Shown here: piece by piece, positions 44,786 to 53,963 of the stretch
Numbering within the stretch: position 1 is the stretch's first letter
Layout: each line of letters opens with the position of its first letter
Assembly (NCBI RefSeq): GCF_002088945.1
Contig: NZ_NCSU01000011.1
Coordinates: 434,001-498,000 of the forward strand
Direction: 5' to 3'
Source: Henriciella pelagia
GTDB taxonomy: Bacteria > Pseudomonadota > Alphaproteobacteria > Caulobacterales > Hyphomonadaceae
Length of the DNA: 64,000 nucleotides
Made by a program: the position numbers and the translations under genes
The notes under the pieces: generated by a model
The model's input: the letters and a program-made list of their open reading frames with translations, nothing else
Told to the model about the DNA's origin: nothing
The model's database searches: none

Positions 44786-46242
44786 TGCGGACCTGGCATT
44801 TTTCTCGACGTTTGATCATTCGGCTCATTGCAGCCGCGATTGTCGGCTCTACCGGAATGATGACGGCGAACGCCCAGTCAACGGGTGCATATCTAGACTC
44901 GCTGGACCTCAAGGGCGGAAATATCGGTCTTTCGGTGATGCGTCTGGACGGCACTCCAGTCGTCGAGCGCAATGCCAGACAACGCTTCCTGCCAGCCTCC
45001 AGCCAGAAACTGCTCACCACTATTGCCGCCTTTCACTATCTCGGCGACTTCGATAATTCGGGATGGCCGAAAGGGACGGTCCTCTCGGTTGAGGTACGCG
45101 AAGATGCAGAAAGCCTTCCGGATGTGCGCCTCATTGGTACCGGTGATGTGACGCTGTCTGTCGCACAGGATTGCCAGAACAACTGTCTATCCTCGCTCGC
45201 TGACGCGCTGGCTAGCTCCGGTATCAGACAGGTGGATTCGGTTATCGTGGATGACACGCTATTTCGCTCTCCCTACCGCCCCGATGGCTGGAGCCATGAT
45301 GATCTAAAATTCGCTTATGGGGCCGCAATCTCAGCGCTCAGCGCAGACCGGGGAGAAGCGGCAGCCCAGATATCGGCCCCGAGAAACGCAACGGCGTCTG
45401 CTCCAGTCTTCGCCTGGTCCTCCTTCCCGGCCTTCGATGTCGAAACGTCCGCGGTGACCATGCATCCGGGCAGCCAGGAATTAGAGCTGGACCTCCAGGT
45501 TGGCACCAATCGCGCTGTGTTCAGCGGAAATCTGCCTCCCGGCACCAGCCTGCCCCTGCGCTTCGGTCTCAGCGACCCATCCTATTATGTCGGGCAGGTG
45601 CTGCGCTCAATGTTGGTGCAGCGCGACGTCTCCGTAGCAGGCAATGTCGTACGCGCTCCATTACCGGCAGGATCCGGCCACAACAGCCGGGTCGAAATCG
45701 CCCGCTACGCCTTGCCGACGCCCGATCCAATTTCGACCATTCAAGCCATCCTGCACGATAGCAGTAACGTGGACAGCGAAACCCTGCTTCACCACATTTC
45801 GCTAACCTTGTCGGACCGCACGCCGGAATCCGGCATCTGGCTAGTAGAACATATTCTCGCAGAAGCAGGTGCAAACGAGTTTGAATACAACATCGCCGAC
45901 GGGTCGGGGCTTTCAGTTTATAACCGCATCTCTCCGGGTGCGATGGCGAGCGTCTTGGCCTGGGCGAGCGAGCAATCCTGGTACGAGGAGTGGTATCCGC
46001 TCATCGCCAGCAGCGGTGAAGACGGAACACTGTCCCGGCGCTTTGTCTCCTCTTTCATGCCAGGCGTGATCCGCGCCAAGACTGGAAGCGTGTTCGGCAC
46101 GGATGCGCTGGCGGGCTACTTTACGGGCGTCAGTGGCGAAAATTATGCCTTTGCTATCTTTGTCAATGATAGCGGCCTGACCCACAGGGAAGCTCGACGT
46201 CTGATCGACGACGCTCTCCTGAACCTGATATCCAACCTCTGA
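44785..46242 (+). CDS. dacB: D-alanyl-D-alanine carboxypeptidase/endopeptidase PBP4 (S13)
   Basis: A 485-residue periplasmic peptidoglycan hydrolase. Signal peptide about 1-31 (cleavage after ANA). Active-site motifs: SxxK as S72-SQK75, an SxN-type motif in DGSGLSVYNRISP, and KTG in IRAKTGSVFGTDALAGY. The S13-specific insert domains lie between the first and second motifs (about 100-300). It trims D-Ala and cleaves cross-links during wall remodelling. Transcribed directly after hemB, an unusual functional pairing likely due only to compaction. Confidence 0.95.
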   Translation: MRTWHFSRRLIIRLIAAAIVGSTGMMTANAQSTGAYLDSLDLKGGNIGLSVMRLDGTPVVERNARQRFLPASSQKLLTTIAAFHYLGDFDNSGWPKGTVLSVEVREDAESLPDVRLIGTGDVTLSVAQDCQNNCLSSLADALASSGIRQVDSVIVDDTLFRSPYRPDGWSHDDLKFAYGAAISALSADRGEAAAQISAPRNATASAPVFAWSSFPAFDVETSAVTMHPGSQELELDLQVGTNRAVFSGNLPPGTSLPLRFGLSDPSYYVGQVLRSMLVQRDVSVAGNVVRAPLPAGSGHNSRVEIARYALPTPDPISTIQAILHDSSNVDSETLLHHISLTLSDRTPESGIWLVEHILAEAGANEFEYNIADGSGLSVYNRISPGAMASVLAWASEQSWYEEWYPLIASSGEDGTLSRRFVSSFMPGVIRAKTGSVFGTDALAGYFTGVSGENYAFAIFVNDSGLTHREARRLIDDALLNLISNL

Positions 46243-46243
46243 T

Positions 46244-46678
46244 TCAGTCGTCCCACGTTTCGTATTTGGCGCGCATATATTGCACCCCAAAGTCTATGAC
46301 TTCGCGAAGGACACCTTCATCAACATCCGCGAGCTTGTTTATGTACAGGCAGGACTTGCCGAGCTTGTGTTTACCCAAGCGTTCCAGCTTGTCCGAGAGA
46401 TCGAGATAACCCGGCAGGATATAGATGACGAGATTGGCCTTTCGTGGCGAGAATCCAGTCATCAAGAAATCGCCTTCCCGGCCACTCTCGTATTTGTAGT
46501 GATAGCGGCCGAACCCGATTATGCTCGGACCCCACATCCTTGGTTCGAGATTTGTGACTTCGCTGAATATCTCCAGAAGTCTCTCCGCATCGGCGCGCCT
46601 TGTCTTATGATCAATCGACGCAATAAAGGCTTCAGGCGACTGCTCGGTCTGTTTTGTTTTGTTGTCTGATTTCGCCAT
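46244..46678 (-). CDS. DUF1801 (YdhG-like) protein
   Basis: A 144-residue cytoplasmic protein with the DUF1801 fold: PEAFIASIDHKTRRADAERL, MWGPSIIGFGRYHYKYESGR and GFSPRKANLVIYI are family hallmarks. Function unknown; the fold relates to iron-chaperone frataxin-like proteins. Start chosen at ATG 46678, with GGGAGAGGGG immediately upstream. Its stop abuts the convergent dacB stop. Confidence 0.87.
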   Translation of the reverse strand: MAKSDNKTKQTEQSPEAFIASIDHKTRRADAERLLEIFSEVTNLEPRMWGPSIIGFGRYHYKYESGREGDFLMTGFSPRKANLVIYILPGYLDLSDKLERLGKHKLGKSCLYINKLADVDEGVLREVIDFGVQYMRAKYETWDD

Positions 46679-46717
46679 GCCCCTCTCCCGCACCGGACCA
46701 GCGCTGAACGCCCATTG

Positions 46718-47716
46718 TCATCCAAGGTCCACGGCCTCGCCGAGGTCCAGTACGACAATCAATACCATAAGAAGGACAAGCAGGCTGATTGACAGGCCGA
46801 CATTTATCCAGAAAGCGCGATCAGCATTCTGCTGATCGATCCAGCCACGTGGCTTGATCTGTTTCAGCCTGAACACCGCCAGCGCCGATACCAGAAGACA
46901 TACAATATTGAGGAACAGCAACATTGCGGAGCGCGATGCGAGCCCGAACTCACCCGCTCCCAGAAAGAGGCCGAGGGCCGCTCCTGGCGGCAGTAATGCC
47001 GCCGCCACCATAACGCCGACAAGTACGGCCGATTTGCCTTGCGCCATCGACAAGGCAGCTGCGCCGCCCGCCGCCAATGCCAGCGCCACGCTATCGAGGC
47101 GAACCTGGGTGCGCGACATCAGCTGCTGGCTTTCAAAGTTAATCGGCAGGATGAAGGAGAGCGCGAAAGCAACAATCAAGGCAATCGTCAAACCTGCAAC
47201 CAGCGTCTTGCCGGACTCCTTGAGCAAGACCATGTTGCCAAGCCCACTGCCCAGGGCAAACCCCAGGATCGGACCGAGAAGCGGCGCAATCACCATGGCA
47301 CCGATAACTGCTGCCACGCCGTTGGAATTCATGCCGATAGCCGCCACGATGGTTGAAAGCCCGGAAAGAATGAGAAAGTCGCTCGTCAGCGCGGCATCCC
47401 GCGTCACATCGTCGAGCAGTTCTTCCCGCAGCACTTTCAGCTGAGCTTTCTTGTCTTCCTCCTCCAGAGGTTCCGGGGCCGGAATGACCGCTTCGATCGG
47501 AATGAGGGTTACGCGCCAATCCTTGCAGGTATCAAGTGCCCTGTAGATGGCGTCAGACAGCGCCTGAGACCGACCATCGTGCATGACGACTTTCAGATAG
47601 ACCCGGTCTTCCTGATGGACCTTGAACTGAACCCAGTCGACGGGCTCAAACGCCTTGATCGCCCGAATGACCGTTTCGCTATCTCGCGCCTTCAGATGAA
47701 TTTCGAGTTGGCGCAC
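46718..47716 (-). CDS. DUF389 / TIGR00341 family membrane protein
   Basis: 332 residues. A small regulatory-looking N-terminal domain (about 1-80, RQLEIHLKARDSETVIRAI) is followed by about seven membrane helices (110-330) with the family-typical IGMNSNGVAAVIGAMVIAPLLGPILG segment. Function of the family is not established; a transporter or channel is assumed. Encoded directly after the hydroxyacid dehydrogenase, stop and start almost touching, so probably one operon. Confidence 0.88.
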   Translation of the reverse strand: MRQLEIHLKARDSETVIRAIKAFEPVDWVQFKVHQEDRVYLKVVMHDGRSQALSDAIYRALDTCKDWRVTLIPIEAVIPAPEPLEEEDKKAQLKVLREELLDDVTRDAALTSDFLILSGLSTIVAAIGMNSNGVAAVIGAMVIAPLLGPILGFALGSGLGNMVLLKESGKTLVAGLTIALIVAFALSFILPINFESQQLMSRTQVRLDSVALALAAGGAAALSMAQGKSAVLVGVMVAAALLPPGAALGLFLGAGEFGLASRSAMLLFLNIVCLLVSALAVFRLKQIKPRGWIDQQNADRAFWINVGLSISLLVLLMVLIVVLDLGEAVDLG

Positions 47717-47717
47717 A

Positions 47718-48584
47718 TCAGTTCTCGATCGTCTTCAAGCGGGAAATCAGGCTGGATGTATCCCAACGACGCCCGCCTGCTGCCTGGACGTCAGCGTAGA
47801 ACTGGTCGACAAGAGCCGTGAGCGGCAACGATGCACCGGCCGCATTTCCGGCTGCTAGTGCAATTCGCAAATCCTTTCGCATCCAGTCAACCGCAAATCC
47901 ATGTTCAAATTCGCGTTCCGACATGGTCTTCCAGCGGTTTTCCATCTGCCAGCTCTGCGCAGCGCCGCCCGAAATCGCTTCAATAACCTTGGCGACGTCG
48001 AGTCCATTCGCCTCTGCAAAGTGGAGCCCTTCAGAAAGCCCCTGGACGATACCCGCAATGCAGATCTGGTTGACGGACTTGGCCAACTGCCCTGCACCGC
48101 TTTCCCCGATGTGCGTGATCCTGTGCCCGTACGCCTTCATCACGGGTTCGGCCTTCGCCATCGCGGCGTCTTTACCGCCACACATGATAGTGAGCTTGCC
48201 GTTCTCCGCTCCGGCCTGACCACCGGATATCGGAGCGTCGATGAAACTGGCCCCCCGCTTCTGGCAGCGTTCATTCAGCCTGCGGGCCAGTCCCGCACTG
48301 GCCGTGGTATGGTCAACGACGATCATGCCGGCGGCCAGGTTGGGCTCGATCTCGTCAAAGACGGCTTCTACGTCAGGATCATCTCCCAGGCACAAAAGAA
48401 CAAACTCCTTTCCGAAAACTGCAGATGCCGCATCCTTGGCAACGCTTCCCTTAAATTTGCTGCTCCAGTCCGCGCCTTTCCTTGCAGTGCGGTTCCATAC
48501 ACTGACATCATGTCCGCTTCTCGAAAGATGACCTGCCATGGGAAAACCCATGACGCCCAGTCCCAGAAATGCGCACTTGCTCAT
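47718..48584 (-). CDS. NAD(P)-dependent beta-hydroxyacid dehydrogenase (3-hydroxyisobutyrate dehydrogenase type)
   Basis: A 288-residue oxidoreductase. The Rossmann motif GLGVMGFPMAGHL is at the N terminus with NRT in the cofactor-specificity loop (NADP preference likely). The substrate motif is DAPISGGQAGAENGKL and the catalytic Lys lies in QLAKSVNQIC. It belongs to the HIBADH/tartronate-semialdehyde/glyoxylate-reductase group; exact substrate is open. Pairs with the DUF389 gene downstream. Confidence 0.9.
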   Translation of the reverse strand: MSKCAFLGLGVMGFPMAGHLSRSGHDVSVWNRTARKGADWSSKFKGSVAKDAASAVFGKEFVLLCLGDDPDVEAVFDEIEPNLAAGMIVVDHTTASAGLARRLNERCQKRGASFIDAPISGGQAGAENGKLTIMCGGKDAAMAKAEPVMKAYGHRITHIGESGAGQLAKSVNQICIAGIVQGLSEGLHFAEANGLDVAKVIEAISGGAAQSWQMENRWKTMSEREFEHGFAVDWMRKDLRIALAAGNAAGASLPLTALVDQFYADVQAAGGRRWDTSSLISRLKTIEN

Positions 48585-48740
48585 AATTGCCTCACCGATT
48601 GGAATTCTCGAACCTGACCAACCTAGATCGGGCAGCCAGCTTTATCGACCGCGTGGATGGAGAATTGCGGGAATTTTCAAACCAGATTGATTTGCATCAA
48701 ATTCAACAGTTTTGCGAGACGAGACTTCAAGACAGAGCTG

Positions 48741-48747
48741 TTAACCA
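48741..48747 (+). promoter_or_regulatory. Possible CtrA half-site upstream of the motB-like gene
   Basis: TTAACCA, close to the CtrA half-site TTAACCAT, 30 bases before the start. The second half-site of a full TTAA-N7-TTAA box is not visible. Confidence 0.25.
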
Positions 48748-48776
48748 CGTTTCCAGATCAGAATGATCGGAACACT

Positions 48777-49454
48777 ATGGCTGATTACAGCGCTTCATAT
48801 CGCCGGGCTGGCAGAATGCCCCTCGCGCCCATTCGCCGCCAGGGCGCATGGAAACTTGCCTATGCTGATTTCCTGACGGCACTGTGCGCTTTCTTTCTCG
48901 TCATGTGGCTAATTCACGGGGCATCGAAGGATCAGCGCGCAGAGATCGCCGGTCAGTTCGGCTCTCACCCGGCCTCGACCACCAGTCTCTCGGCTCTGCC
49001 AATCGATCCGATTGCGCCGGTCATGGAGACGCTGGAAGAATCGGAGCTGCTGCGCGACCATGCGACGAACGTCATCGTGCACGCAGATGGAAAGCTGATC
49101 CGACTGGAACTTGTTGACCTTGATCGTTCTCCCCTCTTCGACAAGGGAAATGCGTCGCTTAACCCGCGTGGTCAGGAAGTAATTGCTCTGGCAGCAAAGG
49201 CCGTTTCAGCCTTGAGCCTGCCGGTGTCCATCGAAGGTCACACTGATAGCGACCCAATAAGCCGGGACAATTATTCGAACTGGGAATTGTCTGCTGACCG
49301 GGCGAATGCTGCCCGCCGGGGCCTGCTCGAAGGCGGTGTAGATGGATCGCTCATTCAGAGCGTCGCCGGCCTCGCCGAAACGCGGCCCTTGCAGGATGGG
49401 CCGTCTGACTTGCCTCAAAACCGGCGCTTGAGCATAGTGGTTCACATTAAATAG
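48777..49454 (+). CDS. motB: MotB-like flagellar stator protein (OmpA/MotB peptidoglycan-binding)
   Basis: 225 residues. Start chosen at ATG 48777 with CGGAA upstream; 40 further codons are open. A short basic cytoplasmic tail leads to one membrane helix containing the proton-path Asp31 (AWKLAYADFLTALCAFFLVM), the MotB hallmark. A short plug/linker and a C-terminal OmpA-like peptidoglycan-binding domain (EGHTDSDPISRDNYSNWELS, about 145-222) follow. It is shorter than typical MotB (about 280-310). No motA is adjacent, as in Caulobacter, where motA and motB are also apart. It could alternatively be a MotB-type protein of another ion-driven motor. Confidence 0.78.
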   Translation: MADYSASYRRAGRMPLAPIRRQGAWKLAYADFLTALCAFFLVMWLIHGASKDQRAEIAGQFGSHPASTTSLSALPIDPIAPVMETLEESELLRDHATNVIVHADGKLIRLELVDLDRSPLFDKGNASLNPRGQEVIALAAKAVSALSLPVSIEGHTDSDPISRDNYSNWELSADRANAARRGLLEGGVDGSLIQSVAGLAETRPLQDGPSDLPQNRRLSIVVHIK

Positions 49455-49498
49455 ATCCGGTGATCCGCTGGGATCCAGATCGCAGGCGAGGAGGCCGA

Positions 49499-51337
49499 AT
49501 GGCCGCAGAACTCATATCGAATTGGCCCATGTGGGTCAGCCTGATTGCAGTCCTGATCACAATTGTCCTGTACATGCTAGACCGTTGGTCAATGGAGATT
49601 GTTTCCATTGGCGTGGTAACGGCGCTCATGATCATCTTTTCCCTGCCGGGCGCAAACGGCAAGGATGGTAGCCCTATCGGGGCCGACGATCTGCTTCAGG
49701 GCTTCGGCAATCCGGCGCTCATAACGATCATGGCGCTCCTTGTCGTTGGCCAGGGTATCTTTCAGACCGGCGCAATAGACGGACCGACAAAGGCGCTTGT
49801 GTCTTCCTATGGCAAGCGGCCTTTCCTGACATTGCTGACAACATTCCTGGCCGTTTTCGCGATCAGCGCCCTGACGAACAACACGCCTGTCGTCATCATG
49901 TTTCTCCCGATCATGAGTGCCATCGCGGCGCGCATGAAGACGTCGCCCTCAAAGCTCATGATGCCCCTTAGCTTCGTCTCGATCCTCGCTGGCATGACAA
50001 CGCTCATCGGCACGTCCACCAACCTTCTGGCAGCCGATGCTTATGTCCGTATCGAAGGTACGGAACTCGGCTTTTTCACGCAGACGCCCATGGGCCTGAT
50101 GCTTGCGGTTGTCGGAATGATCTACATTCTCCTCTTTTCGAAATTCATGCTGCCCAACCGCGATACTTTCGCAGAGGAAATCGTGCCGACCGGCAAACAG
50201 TTTGTCGCGCAGATCGAAGTGACGGAGGACCATTTCCTGATCGGGAAGTCGCCCGTAGCTGGAATGTTTCCGGATCTCAAGAATATGACAGTGCGAATGA
50301 TCCAGCGCGGTGAGCGGGCCATCCTTCCGCCGTTTGATGACCTTCAATTGCGTCCTGGTGATCTGGTGATTGTGGCGGCCACACGCAAATCGTTGACTGA
50401 ACTGCTCGCCTCCCGCCCGGGTATGCTGCAACAGATCTGGCAGGGCGCGGACGATGATGAGGCTGTTGACACAAGTGCGCCCCAACTCAGCCTTGTCGAG
50501 GCGGTAATCGCACCTGGCTCTCGAATGGCCGGCCGGACCGTTGAGATGCTCGGCTTCCGACGCCTGACGTCGTCTGTTGTGCTCGGCATTCAACGCCGGT
50601 CCAGAATGATCCGCGCAAAGCTTGGACAGATAAGGCTCGAGGCAGGCGACACACTTCTCCTGTGCGGGCCGACTTCCGCATTCCAGGGGCTACGCACCAG
50701 TCGCGACATCATACTTCTGGAATGGTCCCAAAGCGAAATACCTATCACCGCCAAAGGACAGGCAGCACGCCTCATTGCTCTCATCATGGTTGCACTGGCA
50801 GCCCTCAATATCACGTCCATTCTCATCGCATCGGTTTCGGCCGCCGTCGCCATGATCCTGTTCCAGTGCGTAAATACGCGGCAGGCAAGCCGGGCACTCG
50901 ACCTGAGAATCTTCCTCGTCATTGCAGCTGCGCTTGCAATGGGAACCGCACTTGAGATGACGGGCGCTGCTTCCCTGATAGCGCAGCTCGTTGTGTCTAC
51001 GGCTGCGCCCTATGGCGAACTGGCCATCATCTCCGCGATTTTCCTCAGCGTCGCAGTCCTCACAAACGTGTTGAGCAATGCAGCGACTGCCGTCCTGTTC
51101 GCTCCGGTGGCCCTGGAAGCGGCACACGCGTCAAACGCAGATCCGCTTCCATACATCCTGGCCGTCATATATGCCGCCAATTGCAGTTTCGCTTCGCCAA
51201 TCGCTTATCAGACGAACATGCTTGTCATGGCGCCTGGTCATTACAGGTTCTTCGACTTTATTAAGTTTGGTGGCCCATTGATTGTGGTGATATGGTTGGC
51301 GTTTACGCTGTTGGCCCCTTGGCGATTTGGACTTTGA
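49499..51337 (+). CDS. SLC13/DASS family permease with two TrkA-C (RCK) domains
   Basis: A 612-residue membrane transporter. Start chosen at ATG 49499, four bases after a strong AGGAGG; the GTG at 49460 is in frame but weaker. Two membrane halves (about 5-185 and 415-612) flank two cytoplasmic TrkA-C domains (about 230-400; LRPGDLVIVAATRKSL and RLEAGDTLLLCGPTSA). The NNTPVVIMFLPI and IGTSTNLL segments match the DASS sodium/anion symporter signatures. Likely carries sulfate, dicarboxylates or another anion; not decidable here. Confidence 0.9.
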   Translation: MAAELISNWPMWVSLIAVLITIVLYMLDRWSMEIVSIGVVTALMIIFSLPGANGKDGSPIGADDLLQGFGNPALITIMALLVVGQGIFQTGAIDGPTKALVSSYGKRPFLTLLTTFLAVFAISALTNNTPVVIMFLPIMSAIAARMKTSPSKLMMPLSFVSILAGMTTLIGTSTNLLAADAYVRIEGTELGFFTQTPMGLMLAVVGMIYILLFSKFMLPNRDTFAEEIVPTGKQFVAQIEVTEDHFLIGKSPVAGMFPDLKNMTVRMIQRGERAILPPFDDLQLRPGDLVIVAATRKSLTELLASRPGMLQQIWQGADDDEAVDTSAPQLSLVEAVIAPGSRMAGRTVEMLGFRRLTSSVVLGIQRRSRMIRAKLGQIRLEAGDTLLLCGPTSAFQGLRTSRDIILLEWSQSEIPITAKGQAARLIALIMVALAALNITSILIASVSAAVAMILFQCVNTRQASRALDLRIFLVIAAALAMGTALEMTGAASLIAQLVVSTAAPYGELAIISAIFLSVAVLTNVLSNAATAVLFAPVALEAAHASNADPLPYILAVIYAANCSFASPIAYQTNMLVMAPGHYRFFDFIKFGGPLIVVIWLAFTLLAPWRFGL

Positions 51338-51349
51338 GTGCGTTAATTG

Positions 51350-52114
51350 ATGACGATGAAACTTGATGAGTCGTTGTTTTCTGTTCCCGGCTTGCGCCGA
51401 GGGTTGCGGTTTTACGTCACCGCGCCAACCCCTTGCCCGTACCTGGAAGACCAGTTCGAGCGCAAGGCCTTCACCCATCTCGCTCAAGCATCCCCGGACG
51501 CCCTGCATCATCAGCTGAGCGAAGCAGGTTTCCGTCGCAGCCAGGCTGTTGCCTATCGCCCTGCCTGCCCAAGCTGCAATGCATGCCGCAGTGTTCGCGT
51601 TGATGCCAATAATTTCAAACTGAGCCGTAACCAGTCACGCATCGTCAACCGGAACAGGGATCTCGTTCGCACGCCCGTCGAACCCAAAGCAACGCGCGAA
51701 CAGTTCCGCTTGCTCAAGAATTACCTTCTCGCGCGTCACAAGGGCGGCGGCATGTCCGACATGGGCTATCGCGAATATGTCGGCATGATAAACGAGTCGC
51801 CGGTGCAGACACTCCTGTTCGAGTACCGCGAAGGGTCAGAGCCCGACTCACCGCTGGTGGCCGTATCTCTGACGGACGTCCTGCGGGACGGCTTCTCAAT
51901 GGTCTATACATTCTTTGATCCGCGGCAGTCGCAGCGCAGTCTGGGCACATATATGGTGCTCGACCATATTTTGAGCGCTGAAGACTACGCCCTGCCACAC
52001 GTCTATCTTGGCTACTGGATCAAGGGCAGCCAGAAAATGGACTATAAGCGCCGCTTTCAGCCGCTGGAAGTGCTTGACGGACCCGTCTGGCGTCGGCTTG
52101 AAGACGACGAGTAG
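51350..52114 (+). CDS. bpt: Aspartate/glutamate leucyltransferase (Bpt), N-degron pathway
   Basis: About 254 residues. It transfers Leu from leucyl-tRNA to N-terminal Asp or Glu, marking proteins for ClpAP through ClpS. The N-terminal Cys cluster PCPYLED and CPSCNACRSVR, plus YHKGGGMSD-like and SLTDVLRDGFSMVYTFFDP regions, are characteristic of the bacterial ATE family; a conserved YLGYWIKGSQKMDYK closes it. Start is ambiguous between TTG 51347, ATG 51350 and ATG 51356; ATG 51350 is used, with GAGTG at a good distance. Confidence 0.93.
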   Translation: MTMKLDESLFSVPGLRRGLRFYVTAPTPCPYLEDQFERKAFTHLAQASPDALHHQLSEAGFRRSQAVAYRPACPSCNACRSVRVDANNFKLSRNQSRIVNRNRDLVRTPVEPKATREQFRLLKNYLLARHKGGGMSDMGYREYVGMINESPVQTLLFEYREGSEPDSPLVAVSLTDVLRDGFSMVYTFFDPRQSQRSLGTYMVLDHILSAEDYALPHVYLGYWIKGSQKMDYKRRFQPLEVLDGPVWRRLEDDE

Positions 52115-52116
52115 TG

Positions 52117-52146
52117 CTTTTGCCCGCCCGAAAGAGGCGGGAAAAG
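52117..52146. terminator. Hairpin between bpt and the TRAP operon
   Basis: Nested inverted repeat: CTTTT-(G)-CCCGCC with loop CGAAAGA, then GGCGGG-AAAAG. It begins three bases after the bpt stop. There is no U-tract beyond the second arm on the plus strand, so it may be a weak terminator or mRNA-end stabiliser. Confidence 0.4.
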
Positions 52147-52168
52147 TCAGAAGGGTCGGGAGGGCCGA

Positions 52169-53284
52169 TTGATCCGAAGACGCAACCTGCTTGGCGCTGG
52201 GCTGCTTGGTATTGGCGGAGCAGCCGCTTCCTTTGGCAACCCACAGAAGGCAGCCGATCTTGCTGCGCCCGCCATAAGCCGGAACCGTCGGCGCCTGAAC
52301 ATGGTGACGACATGGCCTAAGGGCCTGCCGGGCCTCGGTCGTGCCGCGGAACGGGTATCTGAATCGATCCTGGCAATGTCCGAAGGCCTGATCGAGGTTA
52401 AGGTGTACGCGGCTGGCGAACTCGTTCCTCCATTTGAGTGTTTCGACGCCGTCGCCAACGGTTCAGCGGACATGTACCATGGCGCCGAATATTACTGGAC
52501 CGCGAAATCCACCGCCTACCCATTCTTTACCGCCGTGCCTTTTGGAATGACGGCACAGGAAATCATGGGCTGGATCGACTTTGGCGGCGGGCAGGAACTG
52601 TGGGACGAGCTCTCGGCACAATTCGGCATCAAGGCTATTCAGGGCGCGAATACGGGCCACCAGATGGGCGGCTGGTTTCGCAAGGAGATCAACAGCCTGG
52701 ACGATCTGATCGGGCTGCAAATGCGCATTCCAGGTCAGGGCGGAGATGTGCTTCGCGCGCTTGGCGGCTCGGCCAAGGCGCTTCCGGGCGGTGAAATCTA
52801 TCAGGCGCTACAGACGGGCAATATCGATGCGACCGAATGGGTCGGCCCGTGGAATGACTATTCGCTCGGCTTCTACCGTGAAGCGCCCTACTATTACGGG
52901 CCAGGCTTCCATGAGCCGGGCGCCAGTCTAGCCGTAGGAGTGAACCTCAAGGTCTGGGAAAGCATGACGCCCGGCGAACAGGCGCTGATCAAGGCGGCCT
53001 GCCAGTCCGTGAACCACCTTTCGCTTGGCGAATTCACCTATCAGAACGCGGTCTACCTCAATATTCTGAAAGATGATCACGGTGTCCAGCTGCGCTCGTT
53101 CCCGGACGATGTCGTAAAAGCCATGGCCGAAGCCGCTGCTGATGTCCGCGCCGCTTCCGGGCGGGACGGAATTGAGAAGCGCATTTACGCAAGCTTTGAG
53201 GCAGGCCTCAAGACAATGCGCGAATGGGCCGCGGTCTCGGACGGACCTTATTACGCCGCACGCGAACTCGGATCGTCGGAGTAA
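52169..53284 (+). CDS. TRAP transporter substrate-binding protein, TakP-like
   Basis: 371 residues. A twin-arginine signal (IRRRNLLGAGLLGIGG) sends it folded to the periplasm. The DctP/TakP fold shows the carboxylate Arg in LQMRIPGQGGDVLRALG and the ligand-cavity motif ATEWVGPWNDYSLG shared with Rhodobacter TakP, which binds 2-oxoacids such as pyruvate. An alpha-keto acid or lactate ligand is therefore likely, not proven. TTG start at 52169 with GGGAGGG seven bases upstream. First gene of a three-gene TRAP operon. Confidence 0.93.
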   Translation: MIRRRNLLGAGLLGIGGAAASFGNPQKAADLAAPAISRNRRRLNMVTTWPKGLPGLGRAAERVSESILAMSEGLIEVKVYAAGELVPPFECFDAVANGSADMYHGAEYYWTAKSTAYPFFTAVPFGMTAQEIMGWIDFGGGQELWDELSAQFGIKAIQGANTGHQMGGWFRKEINSLDDLIGLQMRIPGQGGDVLRALGGSAKALPGGEIYQALQTGNIDATEWVGPWNDYSLGFYREAPYYYGPGFHEPGASLAVGVNLKVWESMTPGEQALIKAACQSVNHLSLGEFTYQNAVYLNILKDDHGVQLRSFPDDVVKAMAEAAADVRAASGRDGIEKRIYASFEAGLKTMREWAAVSDGPYYAARELGSSE

Positions 53285-53294
53285 TTCAGGTATT

Positions 53295-53963
53295 ATGGGG
53301 GCGGACTTTTTTCTTGCACTCGGTGGCGTCCTGAAATGGATTGGGCTGTGCCTGCTTCCCCTGTTTCTGCTGCCATTGATCACGCTCGTTCTGCCCGAGA
53401 TTTCTAAAGCGGCATCAACCTTCCTCTCACGCCAGCTTGACCGTTTGACGCGGCTCGCCCTGTCGGTCGCTATCGTGGCAGCGGTCCTCTTGTTCCTGCT
53501 GCAGCTGACTGTGGTTATCGCGAGCTATGCATTTGCGCTCTCATGGACCTGGCTTTCGGAGACGGTGATCTATGCATTCGCAACAATTTTCATGTTGGGC
53601 GCCGCTTCTGCGCTGATGGATGACGCTCATGTGCGTGTGGACATCCTGCGTCCGCGATTTGGCGAAAGAGGACGCAACTGGATCGAGCTCGCCGGCACCT
53701 ATTTCTTTCTGTTCCCGATCTGCATCCGAATTCTGATGACTGGAGAGCAGGGCCTCGCTCGCTCCTGGTCCCTGTTCGAAGGGTCGCGTGAAACCGATGG
53801 CCTGCCACTCCTCTTCCTGTTCAAGACGCTCGTGCCCGCATTCGCTGTGCTCCTTCTTGCGCAGGGGCTCTCAATCGCATTGAAAGCGGCCCTTCGCCTC
53901 ACGGGCACCTCTCCGGGCAAAGGCGGCCATACCGAACCAGAGAGCAAACACTATGGAGCTTGA
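53295..53963 (+). CDS. TRAP transporter small permease (DctQ)
   Basis: 222 residues with four to five membrane helices. Start chosen at ATG 53295, ten bases after the binding-protein stop; the frame is open further upstream inside that gene. The DctQ segment reads ATIFMLGAASALMDDAHVRVDIL, the family signature around the conserved Asp-His-Val-Arg-Asp. It bridges the binding protein and DctM. Its last 11 bases overlap the dctM gene. Confidence 0.92.
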   Translation: MGADFFLALGGVLKWIGLCLLPLFLLPLITLVLPEISKAASTFLSRQLDRLTRLALSVAIVAAVLLFLLQLTVVIASYAFALSWTWLSETVIYAFATIFMLGAASALMDDAHVRVDILRPRFGERGRNWIELAGTYFFLFPICIRILMTGEQGLARSWSLFEGSRETDGLPLLFLFKTLVPAFAVLLLAQGLSIALKAALRLTGTSPGKGGHTEPESKHYGA

